From Stenotrophomonas maltophilia (GTDB taxonomy: Bacteria; Pseudomonadota; Gammaproteobacteria; Xanthomonadales; Xanthomonadaceae): a DNA stretch of 64,000 nucleotides. The notes beneath the pieces are model-generated. The model ran no database searches. It worked only from the letters and a program-made list of their open reading frames with translations, and was not told the DNA's origin. Positions 8,942 through 19,884 of this stretch are shown piece after piece; within the stretch, counting starts at the first letter, position 1; every line of letters starts with the position of its first letter. Location of the stretch: contig WNDS01000006.1 of the NCBI GenBank assembly GCA_009912235.1, positions 1-64,000 of the forward strand, read 5' to 3'. A program made the translations under genes and the position numbers.

Positions 8942-10730
8942 CCGGGGGAGGCAGTACGGACAGGACTTCCTCGATTTTAGTCAGCCCCTGCGCCACCTTT
9001 TCAAGCCCGGCATGGCGCAGGGTTCGCAGCCCTTTAGCCCGCGCGGCACGGCTGAAACCGGCCAGATCCATGTCCGCGCGGATCTGCCCGCGCAGCCGCG
9101 AACCCAATGGCAGCAACTCATACAGCCCGATACGGCCGAGGAAACCGGTGCGCCGGCACTCCAGGCAGCCCACCGGGCGGCAGGGCGTGGCGGCATCTGG
9201 ATATGCCGCTTGGCTATCAGCCAGGGCGGCCCAGTCGGCGGCCTGCAGGGTGTCCGGCTGCTTGCAGTGCGGGCACAGGGTGCGCATCAGGTGCTGGGCC
9301 AGGATGCCGTTGACCGTGCTGGCCAGCAGGTAATGCGGCACGCCCAGGTCGAGCAGGCGGGTGATGGCCGAGGGCGCATCGTTGGTGTGCAGCGTGGACA
9401 GCACTAGGTGCCCGGTCAGCGAGGCCTGCACCGCCATCTGCGCGGTTCCCAGGTCGCGGATCTCACCGATCATGATGATGTCCGGGTCCTGCCGCAGCAG
9501 GGTGCGCACGCCGCTGGCGAAATCCAGGTCGATGTTGGTCTGCACCTGCATCTGGTTGAATTCCGGCGCGATCATCTCGATCGGGTCTTCCACCGTGCAC
9601 ACGTTCATGTCCGGCGTGGCCAGCCGCTTCAGCGTGGAATATAGGGTGGTGGTCTTGCCCGAGCCGGTCGGCCCGGTCACCAGCACGATGCCGTGCGGGC
9701 GCTCCACCAGCGCGTTCCAGCCGGCCGCTTCCTGCGCGCTGAAGCCGAGCTGGTCGATGCTCTTGAAGGCCGCATCCGGGTCGAAGATGCGCATCACGCA
9801 CTTCTCGCCGTACGCGGTGGGCATGGTCGACAGCCGCATCTCCACTTCGCGGCCGCCCGGCGAACGGGTCTTGATGCGGCCATCCTGCGGGCGCCGGCAC
9901 TCGGCCAGGTCCATGCGGCCCAGCACCTTGATGCGGCTGACCACGGCAGTCATCACCGCCGGCGGCACCTCGAACACCTTGTGCAGCACGCCGTCGATGC
10001 GGAAGCGCATGCGGCCCATGTTGCGGCGTGGCTCCAGGTGGATGTCCGAGGCGCGCTGTTCGTAGGCGTACTGCAGCAGCCAGTCGACGATGTGGACGAT
10101 GTGGTGGTCGTCGGCGTTGACGTCGCCGGCGCGGCCCAGCTCGACCAGCTGCTCGAAGCTGGGCAGGGTGCCGCTGGGCTCACCGCGCACGTCGCCGCGT
10201 GCGCCGCGCACCGAGCGGGTCACCCCGTAGAACTCCATGGTGTAGCGGTGCAGATCCAGCGGGTTGACCATCGCCAGTTCGATCTGGCGCCGGGTCAGGT
10301 GCTGCAGGTCACGCCGCCATTCCTGCGCCAGCGGCTCGCTGGTGGCCACCAGCACGCGCTCACTGTCCACCGCCAGCGGCAGGAAGCGGTGGCGGCGGGC
10401 GTAGGCATGGGAGGCCAGTGCGGTCACCGCCGCCACGTCCACGCGGGTCGGGTCGATGCGCAGGTAGCGGGCGCCGGTGCGCATGGCCAGCCATTCGGTC
10501 AGCCGCTCCAGCCCCAGTTCGCCGCCCTCGCGCGCGGCCAGCTTGAGGTTGGCCAGCAGCACCAGCGGGTGCACTTCGCTGGCGTTGCGCGCGCCCTGCG
10601 CGGAAAAACGCACGCGTTCACGCTCATGCGCGGCCACCAGGCCGTCGGCGACCTGCTCAAAATGCAAGCGCCCCGGTGGCAGCACTGCCGCGGGGGGAGC
10701 GTCCGGCGAGGCCGGCAGCCGATGTTCCAT
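8913..10730 (-). CDS. GspE/PulE/PilB-type secretion ATPase
   Basis: A 605-residue hexameric ATPase of the type II secretion / type IV pilus class. The N-terminal domain (about residues 1-190) resembles MshEN/GspE-N. The core has Walker [16 protein letters not shown], the Asp box in VEDPIEM, Walker B with IIMIGEIRD, and His box [15 protein letters not shown]. The C-terminal tetracysteine zinc site CPHCKQ...CLECRRTGF is intact. No gsp or pil genes lie nearby, so it is an orphan ATPase and its partner machine is encoded elsewhere. It is transcribed divergently from glyQ. Confidence 0.9.
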   Translation of the reverse strand: MEHRLPASPDAPPAAVLPPGRLHFEQVADGLVAAHERERVRFSAQGARNASEVHPLVLLANLKLAAREGGELGLERLTEWLAMRTGARYLRIDPTRVDVAAVTALASHAYARRHRFLPLAVDSERVLVATSEPLAQEWRRDLQHLTRRQIELAMVNPLDLHRYTMEFYGVTRSVRGARGDVRGEPSGTLPSFEQLVELGRAGDVNADDHHIVHIVDWLLQYAYEQRASDIHLEPRRNMGRMRFRIDGVLHKVFEVPPAVMTAVVSRIKVLGRMDLAECRRPQDGRIKTRSPGGREVEMRLSTMPTAYGEKCVMRIFDPDAAFKSIDQLGFSAQEAAGWNALVERPHGIVLVTGPTGSGKTTTLYSTLKRLATPDMNVCTVEDPIEMIAPEFNQMQVQTNIDLDFASGVRTLLRQDPDIIMIGEIRDLGTAQMAVQASLTGHLVLSTLHTNDAPSAITRLLDLGVPHYLLASTVNGILAQHLMRTLCPHCKQPDTLQAADWAALADSQAAYPDAATPCRPVGCLECRRTGFLGRIGLYELLPLGSRLRGQIRADMDLAGFSRAARAKGLRTLRHAGLEKVAQGLTKIEEVLSVLPPPDESSPVPHS

Positions 10731-10774
10731 GCGCCTGCTCCTCCCGGGTACGGAATGCCCCGCAGGTCGCTCGC

Positions 10775-10780
10775 TATACT
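10775..10780 (+). promoter_or_regulatory. Putative -10 box of glyQS
   Basis: TATACT, 34 nt before the glyQ ATG, in the short divergent region with the GspE-type gene. No good -35 box is visible at 17 bp. Confidence 0.4.
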
Positions 10781-10814
10781 AGCGCACCCCCTTTGCCGGC
10801 CAAGAATCCTCCGC

Positions 10815-11726
10815 ATGTCCGCGACCCCGACCGTTCCGATCACCTTCCAGGGCCTGATCCAGACCCTGAACCAGTACTGGGCGCAGCAGGGCTGCGTGCT
10901 GATCCAGCCGCTCGACCTGGAAGTGGGCGCCGGCACCTTCCACCCGGCCACGTTCCTGCGCGCGATCGGCCCGGAACGCTGGAATGCCGCCTACGTGCAG
11001 CCCTCGCGCCGCCCGACCGACGGCCGCTACGGCGAGAACCCCAACCGCCTGCAGCGCTACTACCAGTACCAGGTGGCGATGAAGCCGGCGCCGGACAACA
11101 TCCAGCAGCTGTACCTGGATTCGCTGAAGGCGCTGGGCATCGACCCGCTGGTGCACGACCTGCGCTTTGTCGAGGACAACTGGGAATCGCCGACGCTGGG
11201 CGCCTGGGGCCTGGGCTGGGAAGTCTGGCTCAACGGAATGGAGGTGACCCAGTTCACCTACTTCCAGCAGGCCGGTGGCCTGGAGTGCCGCCCGGTGCTG
11301 GGCGAGATCACCTACGGTCTCGAGCGCCTGTGCATGTACCTGCAGAACTGCGACAACGTCTACGACCTGGTCTGGACCTACGGCCCGGACGGCCAGCCGG
11401 TGACCTACGGCGACGTCTACCACCAGAACGAGGTGGAGCAGAGCACCTACAACTTCGAACACGCCGACGTGGCCGAGCTGTTCCACCGCTTCGACGCCTG
11501 CGAGCGCGAGGCGCAGAAGCTGGTGGAAGTGAACCTGCCGCTGCCGGCCTACGAACAGGTGATGAAGGCCAGCCATACCTTCAACCTGCTCGATGCGCGT
11601 CGCGCGATCAGCGTGACCGAACGCCAGCGCTACATCCTGCGCGTGCGTGCGCTGGCCCAGGCGGTGGCCAAGGCCTATTACGAGCAGCGCGAGAAGCTGG
11701 GCTTCCCGGGCGCGAAGCAGGCCTGA
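10815..11726 (+). CDS. glyQ: Glycyl-tRNA synthetase alpha subunit
   Basis: A 303-residue catalytic subunit of the tetrameric (alpha2beta2) bacterial glycyl-tRNA synthetase. [54 protein letters not shown] and [15 protein letters not shown] are class II core motifs of this enzyme. The start at ATG 10815 was chosen because the family N-terminus begins here; the upstream open frame is a shadow of the divergent gene. glyS follows 73 nt downstream. Confidence 0.98.
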   Translation: MSATPTVPITFQGLIQTLNQYWAQQGCVLIQPLDLEVGAGTFHPATFLRAIGPERWNAAYVQPSRRPTDGRYGENPNRLQRYYQYQVAMKPAPDNIQQLYLDSLKALGIDPLVHDLRFVEDNWESPTLGAWGLGWEVWLNGMEVTQFTYFQQAGGLECRPVLGEITYGLERLCMYLQNCDNVYDLVWTYGPDGQPVTYGDVYHQNEVEQSTYNFEHADVAELFHRFDACEREAQKLVEVNLPLPAYEQVMKASHTFNLLDARRAISVTERQRYILRVRALAQAVAKAYYEQREKLGFPGAKQA

Positions 11727-11799
11727 GCGCCGCTCTTTTCCACCACTTCAGGGGCGCCGGCCGCGTCGCGCGCTGCGCCCCCACCACAGGATTGAAACG

Positions 11800-13875
11800 A
11801 TGAGCCAACTGTCCCCCCTACTGATCGAACTGGGCACCGAAGAGTTGCCGGTGAAGGCGCTGCCGGGCCTGGCCCAGGCCTTCTTCGACGGCGTTGTCGA
11901 CGGCCTGCGCAAGCGTGGCGTCGAACTGGAACTGGGCGATGCGCGCCCGCTGTCGACCCCGCGCCGCCTGGCCGTGCTGCTGCCCGGCGTGGGCCTGGAA
12001 CAGCCGGAACAGCGCAGTGAAGTGCTGGGCCCGTACCTGAATATCGCGCTGGACGCCGAAGGCCAGTCGACCAAGGCCCTGCAGGGCTTCGCGGCCAAGG
12101 CCGGGATCGACTGGACCGCGCTGGAAAAGACCAGCGACAACAAGGGTGAGCGCTTCGTGCACCGCGCGGTGATCCCGGGTGCGCGGACCGCTGCGCTGCT
12201 GCCAGAGATCCTGCGCGAGGCCATCGCCGCGATGCCGATTCCCAAGCCGATGCGCTGGAACGACCACGACTGGGGCTTCGCCCGCCCGGCGCACTGGCTG
12301 GTGCTGCTGCACGGCGCGGACATCGTCGAGGCCGAGCTGTTCGGCCTGAAGGCCGACCGCATGAGCCGCGGCCACCGCTTCCACCATGACAAGACCGTGT
12401 GGCTGAGCCAGCCGCAGGATTATGTGGAATCGCTGCGCGCGGCCAAGGTGCTGGTCGACCCAGCCGAGCGCCGCGAGCGCATCGTGGCCGAAGTGGAAGC
12501 CGCAGCTGGCCAGGCCGGTGGCAGCGCCCGCATCACCGAGGACAACCTGGAGCAGGTGGTGAACCTGGTCGAGTGGCCCTCGGCGGTGCTGTGCAGCTTC
12601 GAGCGCGCGTTCCTGGCGGTGCCGCAGGAAGCGCTGATCGAGACGATGGAGATCAACCAGAAGTTCTTCCCGGTGCTGGATGACAGTGGCAAGCTGACCG
12701 AGAAGTTCATCGGCATCGCCAACATCGAATCCAAGGACGTGGCCGAAGTGGCCAAGGGCTACGAGCGCGTGATCCGCCCGCGCTTCGCCGATGCCAAGTT
12801 CTTCTTCGATGAAGACCTGAAGCAGGGCCTGGAATCGATGGGCGAGGGCCTGAAGACGGTCACCTACCAGACCAAGCTGGGCAGCGTGGCCGACAAGGTG
12901 GCCCGCGTGTCGGCGCTGGCCGAGGTGATTGCCGCGCAGGTGGGTGCCGAGCCGGTGCTGGCCAAGCGTGCCGCACAGCTGGCCAAGAACGACCTGCAGT
13001 CGCGCATGGTCAATGAATTCCCGGAACTGCAGGGCATCGCTGGCCGCCACTACGCCGTGGCCGGTGGCGAGTCGCCGGAGGTGGCGCTGGCCATCGACGA
13101 GGCCTACCAGCCGCGCTTCGGCGGTGATGACATCGCGCTCTCGCCGCTGGGCAAGGTGCTGGCCATTGCCGAGCGCGTGGACACCCTGGCCGGTGGCTTC
13201 GCCGCCGGACTGAAGCCGACCGGCAACAAGGACCCGTTCGCCCTGCGCCGCAACGCGTTGGGCCTGGCCCGCAGCATCATCGAAAGCGGCTTCGAGCTGG
13301 ACCTGCGCGCGCTGCTGGCCAGCGCCAACGCCGGCCTGGTCGCGCGCAACGTGCAGGCCGACGTGGGTGAGCTGTACGACTTCATCCTGGACCGCCTGAA
13401 GGGCTACTACAGCGACAAGGGCGTGCCGGCCACGCACTTCAACGCGGTGGCCGAGCTGAAGCCGGCCTCGCTGTATGACTTCGACCGCCGCCTGGATACG
13501 ATCGGCACCTTCGCGGCGCTGCCGGAAGCCGAGGCACTGGCGGCGGCCAACAAGCGCATCCGCAACATCCTGCGCAAGGCCGAAGGCGACATCCCGGGCC
13601 AGATCGACCCGGCGCTGCTGCAGGAAGACGCCGAGCGCGCGCTGGCCGAAGCCGTATCGGCGGCCATCGACGACACCGGCGCCAGCCTGCACCAGAAGGA
13701 CTACGTGGCCGTGCTGGCGCGCCTGGCCCGCCTGCGCCCGCAGGTTGATGCGTTCTTCGATGGCGTGATGGTCAATGCCGAAGACCCGGCGCTGCGTGGC
13801 AACCGCCTGGCGATGCTGACGCTGCTGGGCGAGCGCCTGGGCAAGGTGGCGGCGATCGAGCACTTGTCGAGCTGA
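11800..13875 (+). CDS. glyS: Glycyl-tRNA synthetase beta subunit
   Basis: A 691-residue subunit that binds tRNA-Gly. The N-terminus [18 protein letters not shown] is characteristic, and the HD-like region plus a C-terminal DALR anticodon-binding region are in the expected place. Length is normal for the family. The start ATG 11800 has a weak AGG upstream. It forms an operon with glyQ. Confidence 0.98.
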   Translation: MSQLSPLLIELGTEELPVKALPGLAQAFFDGVVDGLRKRGVELELGDARPLSTPRRLAVLLPGVGLEQPEQRSEVLGPYLNIALDAEGQSTKALQGFAAKAGIDWTALEKTSDNKGERFVHRAVIPGARTAALLPEILREAIAAMPIPKPMRWNDHDWGFARPAHWLVLLHGADIVEAELFGLKADRMSRGHRFHHDKTVWLSQPQDYVESLRAAKVLVDPAERRERIVAEVEAAAGQAGGSARITEDNLEQVVNLVEWPSAVLCSFERAFLAVPQEALIETMEINQKFFPVLDDSGKLTEKFIGIANIESKDVAEVAKGYERVIRPRFADAKFFFDEDLKQGLESMGEGLKTVTYQTKLGSVADKVARVSALAEVIAAQVGAEPVLAKRAAQLAKNDLQSRMVNEFPELQGIAGRHYAVAGGESPEVALAIDEAYQPRFGGDDIALSPLGKVLAIAERVDTLAGGFAAGLKPTGNKDPFALRRNALGLARSIIESGFELDLRALLASANAGLVARNVQADVGELYDFILDRLKGYYSDKGVPATHFNAVAELKPASLYDFDRRLDTIGTFAALPEAEALAAANKRIRNILRKAEGDIPGQIDPALLQEDAERALAEAVSAAIDDTGASLHQKDYVAVLARLARLRPQVDAFFDGVMVNAEDPALRGNRLAMLTLLGERLGKVAAIEHLSS

Positions 13876-13883
13876 CCGGCGTC

Positions 13884-14000
13884 CATCCACGCATGGCGTG
13901 GATCTACAGGGAAAGGCATCCACGCATGGCGTGGACCCGCAGGGCCCCATCCACGCGTGACGTGGAGCTACGGGAGCGCCCCCCGGCATGGCGTGGATGA
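13884..14000. repeat. Array of GTAG-type palindromes after glyS
   Basis: Three copies in the same orientation (CATCCACGCATGGCGTGGAT and variants) at about 13884-13907, 13917-13938 and 13948-13971, plus a degenerate fourth. Two of them end in CTAC or CTACG. They cover much of the 343-nt gap between glyS and tamA; the rest (14001-14206) is upstream DNA of tamA. Confidence 0.65.
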
Positions 14001-14206
14001 GCACCCACGCCGGGGAGCCCCGGCGCTGGCCGTGGGCGATGGGCGCCACGGCCTGCGGGCCATCCACGGGGCGGGCCCGGGTCCGATCATGTCCCTATCA
14101 GTGTGATTTGATCGCGCTGATCGCCACAAAGGCGCGTATTTTGACCGCCACTTAACAACCGATCCCGATCCGCGTGATGCATTTCGCATCGTCACGTTTC
14201 GCTGGT

Positions 14207-14212
14207 TATGCT
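14207..14212 (+). promoter_or_regulatory. Putative -10 box of a leaderless tamA transcript
   Basis: TATGCT lies exactly 6 nt before the tamA ATG, and no Shine-Dalgarno sequence is present. An imperfect hairpin (14173-14197, CGTGATGC...CATCGTCACG) sits just upstream. Confidence 0.45.
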
Positions 14213-14218
14213 GTGTCC

Positions 14219-16003
14219 ATGCAGCCAAAGAAATTCGCCCTCCCCCTGATGCTCCTCTCGCTTGTCGCCGCTTCGACGGTGCAGGCCCGCGGAACCATCG
14301 AGAAGGTGGATATCAAGGGATTGGACAAGGGCGACGACGCCGAGATCATCGAGAACATCCAGGTCTCGCTGTCGCTGTACGACACCATCGGCAAGGAACA
14401 GGGCGAGTCGCGGCTGGAATACCTGCTGTCCCAGGCCGAGCGCCAGACCCGCGGGGCGCTGGAGCCGTTCGGCTACTACAACCCGGTGATCAAGGTCGAA
14501 GCCCCGCGCGAGGGCGAGACGGTGCGCGTGCTGATCCACGTGGGCAAGGGCGAGCCGGTGAAGGTGCGCCGCGAGCACATCGACATCACCGGCCCGGCGA
14601 TGTACGACCAGTACCTGCAGTATGACCTGTCCGCGTTCAAGCCACGCAAGGGCAAGCGCTTCGAGCACACCCGCTACGAGGCCAACAAGATCACCATCAC
14701 CCGGCGCCTGGCCGAGCGCGGCTACTTCGATGCTGACTACACCCAGCGCAAGGTGGAGATCACCCGGGCCGACAACGCCGCCGACATCGACCTGACCTGG
14801 GACAGTGGCCGCCGCTACAACATGGGGCCGATCCACTTCGAGCAGGACTATTTCGTCGACAAGCTGTTCGACCCGCTGGTGTACTGGGATGAAGGCAGCT
14901 ACTTCCACGAAGGCAAGCTGGACCGGCTGCGCGAGTCGCTGACCAAGCTGGACTACTTCAGCGTGATCGACATCCAGCCGCGCCCGGACAAGGCCGACGA
15001 CAACGGCGACGTGCCGGTGGACGTGAACCTGACGCGGGCCAAGCGCAGCATCTACACCTACGGCCTGAGCTACGGCAGCGAGAGCGGTGCCGGTGTGCGC
15101 GGTGGCCTGGAGCGGCGCTACCTGAACAACCGCGGCCACAAGATGAACACCCAGCTGGACTATGCGCAGAAGCGCAAGAGCCTGATCACCAGCTACCGCA
15201 TTCCGGCGTTCACCTGGCTCGATGGCTGGTACACCTTCGCCGCCAGCGCCTATGACGAGCAGACCGACTACATCGACCTGCGCAACTTCAAGCTGATCGC
15301 CAGCCGCAGCGGCGAGATCAACGAGCACTGGACCGCCATCGCCTCGGTCAACGCGCTGCGCGAGCGCTGGCGCTATGCCTCGGGCACCGAATTCACCGAC
15401 GCGGTCTACAACACGTCTACGTTGGCCTATCCGCAGTTGATGGCCGACTACGTGAACGTGGACGACAAGCTGTTCCCGCGCAGCGGCATCAGCGGCAGCG
15501 CGACCCTGCGCGGCGGCGTCGATGGCGTCGGCTCGGACACCAGCTTCGTGCAGGCCAACGCGGTGCTGCGCTGGTACATCCCGGTGCGCGACAGCAATCG
15601 CCTGATCCTGCGCGGCGAAGGCGGCACCACCTGGACCAGCGACCTGGTGGCGATGCCGCCCAGCATGCGCTTCTTCGCCGGTGGCGACCGCAGCATCCGC
15701 GGCTATGCGTTCCGCGAAGTGGGCCCGCGTACGCCGGCACCGGACAAGTACGCGCTGGGTGCCAAGCACCTGGTGATCGGCTCGGCCGAGTACGAGCACT
15801 ATTTCAATGGCGGCCCCTGGGGTGCGGCCGCGTTCGTCGATACCGGCAGCGCGTTCGACCGCAGCATCGACCTGCACACCGGCATCGGCCTGGGCGTGCG
15901 CTGGAAATCGCCGGTGGGGCCGGTGCGCATCGACGTGGCGCATGGCCTGAACAACCCTGATTCCAAGTTCCAGCTGTACCTCAACATCGGAGCGGACCTG
16001 TGA
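14219..16003 (+). CDS. tamA: Translocation and assembly module outer-membrane protein TamA
   Basis: An Omp85-family protein of 594 residues. A signal peptide (about residues 1-21, ending STVQARG) is followed by POTRA-type repeats (TIEKVDIKGLD..., VKVRREHIDITG) and a C-terminal 16-strand barrel with the lid-lock motif region RFFAGGDRSIRGYAF. With TamB it forms the TAM system of the envelope, linked to autotransporter assembly and lipid transport. The start at 14219 is favoured by the signal peptide and the -10 box placement; an in-frame ATG at 14174 would add 15 residues. The stop overlaps the GTG start of tamB. Confidence 0.93.
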   Translation: MQPKKFALPLMLLSLVAASTVQARGTIEKVDIKGLDKGDDAEIIENIQVSLSLYDTIGKEQGESRLEYLLSQAERQTRGALEPFGYYNPVIKVEAPREGETVRVLIHVGKGEPVKVRREHIDITGPAMYDQYLQYDLSAFKPRKGKRFEHTRYEANKITITRRLAERGYFDADYTQRKVEITRADNAADIDLTWDSGRRYNMGPIHFEQDYFVDKLFDPLVYWDEGSYFHEGKLDRLRESLTKLDYFSVIDIQPRPDKADDNGDVPVDVNLTRAKRSIYTYGLSYGSESGAGVRGGLERRYLNNRGHKMNTQLDYAQKRKSLITSYRIPAFTWLDGWYTFAASAYDEQTDYIDLRNFKLIASRSGEINEHWTAIASVNALRERWRYASGTEFTDAVYNTSTLAYPQLMADYVNVDDKLFPRSGISGSATLRGGVDGVGSDTSFVQANAVLRWYIPVRDSNRLILRGEGGTTWTSDLVAMPPSMRFFAGGDRSIRGYAFREVGPRTPAPDKYALGAKHLVIGSAEYEHYFNGGPWGAAAFVDTGSAFDRSIDLHTGIGLGVRWKSPVGPVRIDVAHGLNNPDSKFQLYLNIGADL

Positions 16004-19000
16004 GCGCGAACGGACCCGCCGCCACGCCGGCTACCCCGCCGCCACCGCGCAAGCGCTTCTACCGCCGCCGCCGTTTCTGGGCCTGGTCCGGTGTGGGTGT
16101 GATCGGCCTGGTGCTGTTGCTGCTGCTGGCGCTGTACTGGCTGCTGCAGACCGTGGCCGGCCGCGATGTGCTGCTGGCGCAGGTGGTCGCGCGGCTGCCG
16201 GTGGGTGCCAGCTTCACCTGGGACAAGGTCGATGGCCCGGTGGCCGGCCCGCTGACCCTGTACAACGTCGATTTTCGCTACGACGACATCCATTTCCACG
16301 CCGGGCGCGCGCACCTGGAGCCGGACCTGCGCCCGCTGCTGGGCCGCAAGCTGATGCTGGACAAGCTGGAACTGACCAACGCCAGCTTGAACCTGGCCAA
16401 GAGCGATGAGCCGTTCACGCTGCCGTCGTGGCCCGATTCGCTGCCGCAGATTGAAATGCCGCTGGCCATCCAGGCCGATGCGATCGCCATCGATGGCTTC
16501 CGCATCACTTCCGGTGGCGAACCGCTGATCGAAATCGCGCGCGCGCGCGGCGGGCTGGAAATCGCCAATGGCGAATTCAAGGCGACCCAGCTGCTGGCCG
16601 AGACCGACATGGGCGACTTCCGCGTGGACGGCAAGTACCTGCCCCGCAACGATTACGAAACCGATGTGACCGCCACCGCGATCCTGCCGCCACCGCGCGG
16701 GCGCACCGCCGCCACGCTGGGCCTGGTGGCGCGCGGCAACCTGGCGCACATGGAAGTAGGCCTGGCCGGGCGTGCGCCGAAACCGCTGCGCGCGCTGCTG
16801 GTGTTCGATGGCCGCACTGACCCGACCTGGTCGGCCTCGGTGAAGAGCGACGCACTGGACCTGGCCCTGCTGGGCCCGGCACTGGCCGGCACCACGCTGG
16901 CGCCGCTGTCGCTGGACCTGCGCGCCGAGGGCAAGGGCGGCCACGCCAACCTGCAGGGCCGCGGCCAGCAGGGCGAGTACGTGGTGGAGCTGGCGCCGTC
17001 GAAGGTCAGCCTGGAAGACCAGGTGCTCAACGTCGATCCGCTGGTGGTGAAGGCCTTCGGCGGCGAACTGCACCTGCAGGGCAGCGCCGACCTGCGCGAT
17101 GCCGACAACCAGAAGATCAATTTCGCGGTGGTGGCCAACAACCTGACCTGGACGCCGGCGCCGGACCCGAAGACCAGCAGTGCACCGCCGGTACCGGTGA
17201 CGCTGAAGGAAGCCCGGTTGGGCCTGGCCGGCACGCTGAAAGCGTGGGCGGCGATCGGCCGCGCCGATGTCGAGCGCGAGAAGCAGAAGGCACAGCTGCG
17301 CTTCGACGTGTGCGGCAACGACCAGGCGGCCTCCATCCGCGAACTGCAGGCGCAGACGCCCGGCGGCCAGCTGCAGGTGGAAGGCCAGGCGGCCTGGGCA
17401 CCGCAGCTGGTGTGGGAGGCCAAGGCGAAACTGCAGGACTTCGACCCGGGTTACTTCGCCCCGGGCTGGGATGGGCGCCTGTCCGGCACGCTGGCCTCCA
17501 CCGGCCGCCAGCAACCGCCGCCGGCCAACGCCGCCGCGGGCAGCAGCGGTGACCTGGAGGCCACGGTGGACCTGCCGTCGCTGAATGGCACGCTGCGCAA
17601 GCGCGGGCTGGACGCGCAGGGCAAGTTCGCGCTGAAAGGCAGCCAGGGCGAGGGTCAGCTGAAGCTGGTGCTGGGCAACAGCCATGTGACCGCCTCGGGT
17701 AAGGTGGGCGACCGGCTGGACATCGACGCGCGCTCCGAGCCGCTGCAGCTGAGCGACCTGCTGCCCGGCGCCGAGGGCGGGCTGCGCGGCCAGGTGCAGG
17801 TGAAGGGTGCACGCGATGCGCCGGACATCACCGCCGACCTGGTCGGCAACAGCCTCAGCTGGGACGGCTACAGCGCCGAGACCATCAGCATCAAGGGCCA
17901 CCTGCCGTGGCGTGGCGACGCCGGCACGCTGGCCGTGCAGGGCCAGAAGGTCAACGCGGGCATGCTGCTGGACCGCCTGAACGTGGACGCGCAGGGCAGT
18001 GTTTCCAACCTGCGCCTGGCCGCGCAGGCGCGCAACGAGATGGCCGCGCTGGAGCTGCAGGGCAGCGTGCGCCAGCAGGGCACGCAGTGGCGTGGCGACC
18101 TGGCGGCGCTGCGCATCGCACCGTCCAAGGGTGATGCGTGGGCGCTGCGCGCACCGTCCAGCTTCGCGATCAATGGCGGGGCGTTCACCCTGACCGATAC
18201 CTGCCTGGCACCGGGCAGCGGCGGTGCGCTCTGTGCGCAGGCCAACTGGCCGCGCGAAGGCCTGACCGTGCGTGGTGATGCGTTGCCGCTGTCGCTGGTG
18301 CAGCCGTGGCTGCCGCCGCAGTCCGGGCGCAGCATCTACCTGCGCGGCGAACTGAGCCTGGACGCGCAGATCCGCCCGCGCGGCAACGCGTGGGAAGGCA
18401 AGGTGGACGTGCGTTCGGCCGAAGGCGGAATCCGCCTGAACACCAGCACGCGCAGCGATACCGACGTGCAGCGCGGTGAACTGGTGCGCTACGACCAGTT
18501 CTCGGTGAAGCTGGACATGACCCCGGCGGCGATCAATGGCTACCTGGGCATGGGCTTCCAGGGCAACGGCTTCGTCGATGCCAAGTTCAAGACCGGCTGG
18601 GAAGCCAGCGCACCGCTGAACGGTGAGCTCTACCTCAACATGGCCCGGCTGTACTGGCTGGAGCTGTTCTCGCCGGACATCGTGCGCCCCACCGGCCTGA
18701 TCGAAGGCCACGTCAGCCTGCGTGGCACGCGCGGCCAGCCTTCGCTAGGGGGCGAAGCCAGCCTGAGCAACTTCGAGACCGAACTGCCGGCACTCGGCCT
18801 GACCCTGGACCAGGGCAAGGGCAGCTTCGTGGCCCAGCCCGACGGCTCGGCCAAGATCGTGGCGCAGGCCAATTCGGGCAAGGGCACGCTGCACGTGGAC
18901 GGCGGCCTGTCCTGGTTCGGCAACGCGCAGCCGTTGCAGCTGCATATCCACGGCGAGAACGTGCTGGTCTCCAACACCAGCGAGCTGCGCATCATCGCCA

Positions 19001-19866
19001 ACCCGGACCTGGACTTCACCCTGGCCGCCACGGCCATGCAGCTGCGCGGTTCGGTGCTGGTGCCCGAGGCGGACATCGACCTGGAACACCTGGACCGCGG
19101 TACCTCGGTCAGCGAGGACGTGGTGGTGCTGGACCCGGCCGACCCGGAAGACTCGCGCACCTCGCCGCTGGACATGGACCTGACCGTCAGCCTGGGCGAC
19201 AAGGTGAAGATGGCCGGCTCCGGGCTGAAGGGTGCGTTGACCGGCAAGATGCAGGTCTGGGCCAAGCCCGGCCGCGAGATGACCGCCAACGGTGGCCTGG
19301 AAATCAGTGGCCGCTACAAGGCCTATGGCCAGGACCTGACCATCACCCGCGGCAACTTCAACTGGAACTACAACGTCGTTTCCGATCCGCGCATCAACAT
19401 CCGCGCCGAGCGCCGCATCGGTGATGTCACCGCCGGCATCGACGTGACCGCGCGCGCGCAGCAGCCGCGTGCGGATGTGTGGTCCGACCCGGCGATGTCG
19501 CAGTCCGAGGCACTGGCCTACCTGGTGCTGGGCCGCAGCCTGACCGGGGCCAGTGACGACCAGGCGCAGCAGGTCAATGCGGCCTCGGCCGCACTGTCGG
19601 CCGGCAGCGGCCTGCTGGCCTCGCAGCTGGGCGCCAAGCTGGGCCTGGACGATGCCGGCGTGAGCCAGTCGCGCGCGCTGGGCGGCTCGGTCATCGGCGT
19701 GGGCAAGTACATTTCTCCCAAGCTGTACGTGGGTTACGGCGTGTCGCTGGTCGGCGCCGGGTCGGTGCTGACCCTGAAGTACCTGCTGCGCCGTGGCTTC
19801 GACGTGGAAGTGGAATCGAGCACGGTAGAAAACCGCGGCTCGTTGAACTGGCGGCGGGAGAAGTAA
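16000..19866 (+). CDS. tamB: Translocation and assembly module inner-membrane protein TamB
   Basis: A 1288-residue AsmA-like bridge protein. A short cytoplasmic Pro/Arg-rich tail (residues 1-25) is followed by one transmembrane helix (WSGVGVIGLVLLLLLALYWL), then a long periplasmic repeat region rich in beta strands, and the conserved C-terminal TamB domain (YGQDLTITRGNFNWN, VSDPRINIRAERR, LAYLVLGRSLTG, VGYGVSLVGAGS). The family has now been tied to phospholipid transport between membranes. GTG start, overlapping the tamA stop (GTGA at 16000-16003). Confidence 0.95.
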   Translation: MSANGPAATPATPPPPRKRFYRRRRFWAWSGVGVIGLVLLLLLALYWLLQTVAGRDVLLAQVVARLPVGASFTWDKVDGPVAGPLTLYNVDFRYDDIHFHAGRAHLEPDLRPLLGRKLMLDKLELTNASLNLAKSDEPFTLPSWPDSLPQIEMPLAIQADAIAIDGFRITSGGEPLIEIARARGGLEIANGEFKATQLLAETDMGDFRVDGKYLPRNDYETDVTATAILPPPRGRTAATLGLVARGNLAHMEVGLAGRAPKPLRALLVFDGRTDPTWSASVKSDALDLALLGPALAGTTLAPLSLDLRAEGKGGHANLQGRGQQGEYVVELAPSKVSLEDQVLNVDPLVVKAFGGELHLQGSADLRDADNQKINFAVVANNLTWTPAPDPKTSSAPPVPVTLKEARLGLAGTLKAWAAIGRADVEREKQKAQLRFDVCGNDQAASIRELQAQTPGGQLQVEGQAAWAPQLVWEAKAKLQDFDPGYFAPGWDGRLSGTLASTGRQQPPPANAAAGSSGDLEATVDLPSLNGTLRKRGLDAQGKFALKGSQGEGQLKLVLGNSHVTASGKVGDRLDIDARSEPLQLSDLLPGAEGGLRGQVQVKGARDAPDITADLVGNSLSWDGYSAETISIKGHLPWRGDAGTLAVQGQKVNAGMLLDRLNVDAQGSVSNLRLAAQARNEMAALELQGSVRQQGTQWRGDLAALRIAPSKGDAWALRAPSSFAINGGAFTLTDTCLAPGSGGALCAQANWPREGLTVRGDALPLSLVQPWLPPQSGRSIYLRGELSLDAQIRPRGNAWEGKVDVRSAEGGIRLNTSTRSDTDVQRGELVRYDQFSVKLDMTPAAINGYLGMGFQGNGFVDAKFKTGWEASAPLNGELYLNMARLYWLELFSPDIVRPTGLIEGHVSLRGTRGQPSLGGEASLSNFETELPALGLTLDQGKGSFVAQPDGSAKIVAQANSGKGTLHVDGGLSWFGNAQPLQLHIHGENVLVSNTSELRIIANPDLDFTLAATAMQLRGSVLVPEADIDLEHLDRGTSVSEDVVVLDPADPEDSRTSPLDMDLTVSLGDKVKMAGSGLKGALTGKMQVWAKPGREMTANGGLEISGRYKAYGQDLTITRGNFNWNYNVVSDPRINIRAERRIGDVTAGIDVTARAQQPRADVWSDPAMSQSEALAYLVLGRSLTGASDDQAQQVNAASAALSAGSGLLASQLGAKLGLDDAGVSQSRALGGSVIGVGKYISPKLYVGYGVSLVGAGSVLTLKYLLRRGFDVEVESSTVENRGSLNWRREK

Positions 19867-19884
19867 TCCGCCGCCAGTCGTTGA

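Noticed and set aside
10730..10815. T-box or other leader upstream of glyQS
   Set aside because: The gap is only about 85 nt and contains no T-box sequence; such leaders are not expected in this group.
13884..14000. CRISPR array from the regularly repeated CATCCACGC units
   Set aside because: Units are palindromic, unevenly spaced and diverged, with no spacers or cas genes; they are REP-type elements.
15799..18711. Long minus-strand open frame of 970 codons opposite tamA-tamB
   Set aside because: Antisense shadow of high-GC coding DNA: composition is Gln/His/Arg/Ala-rich with no family motif, and TamB on the other strand is certain.
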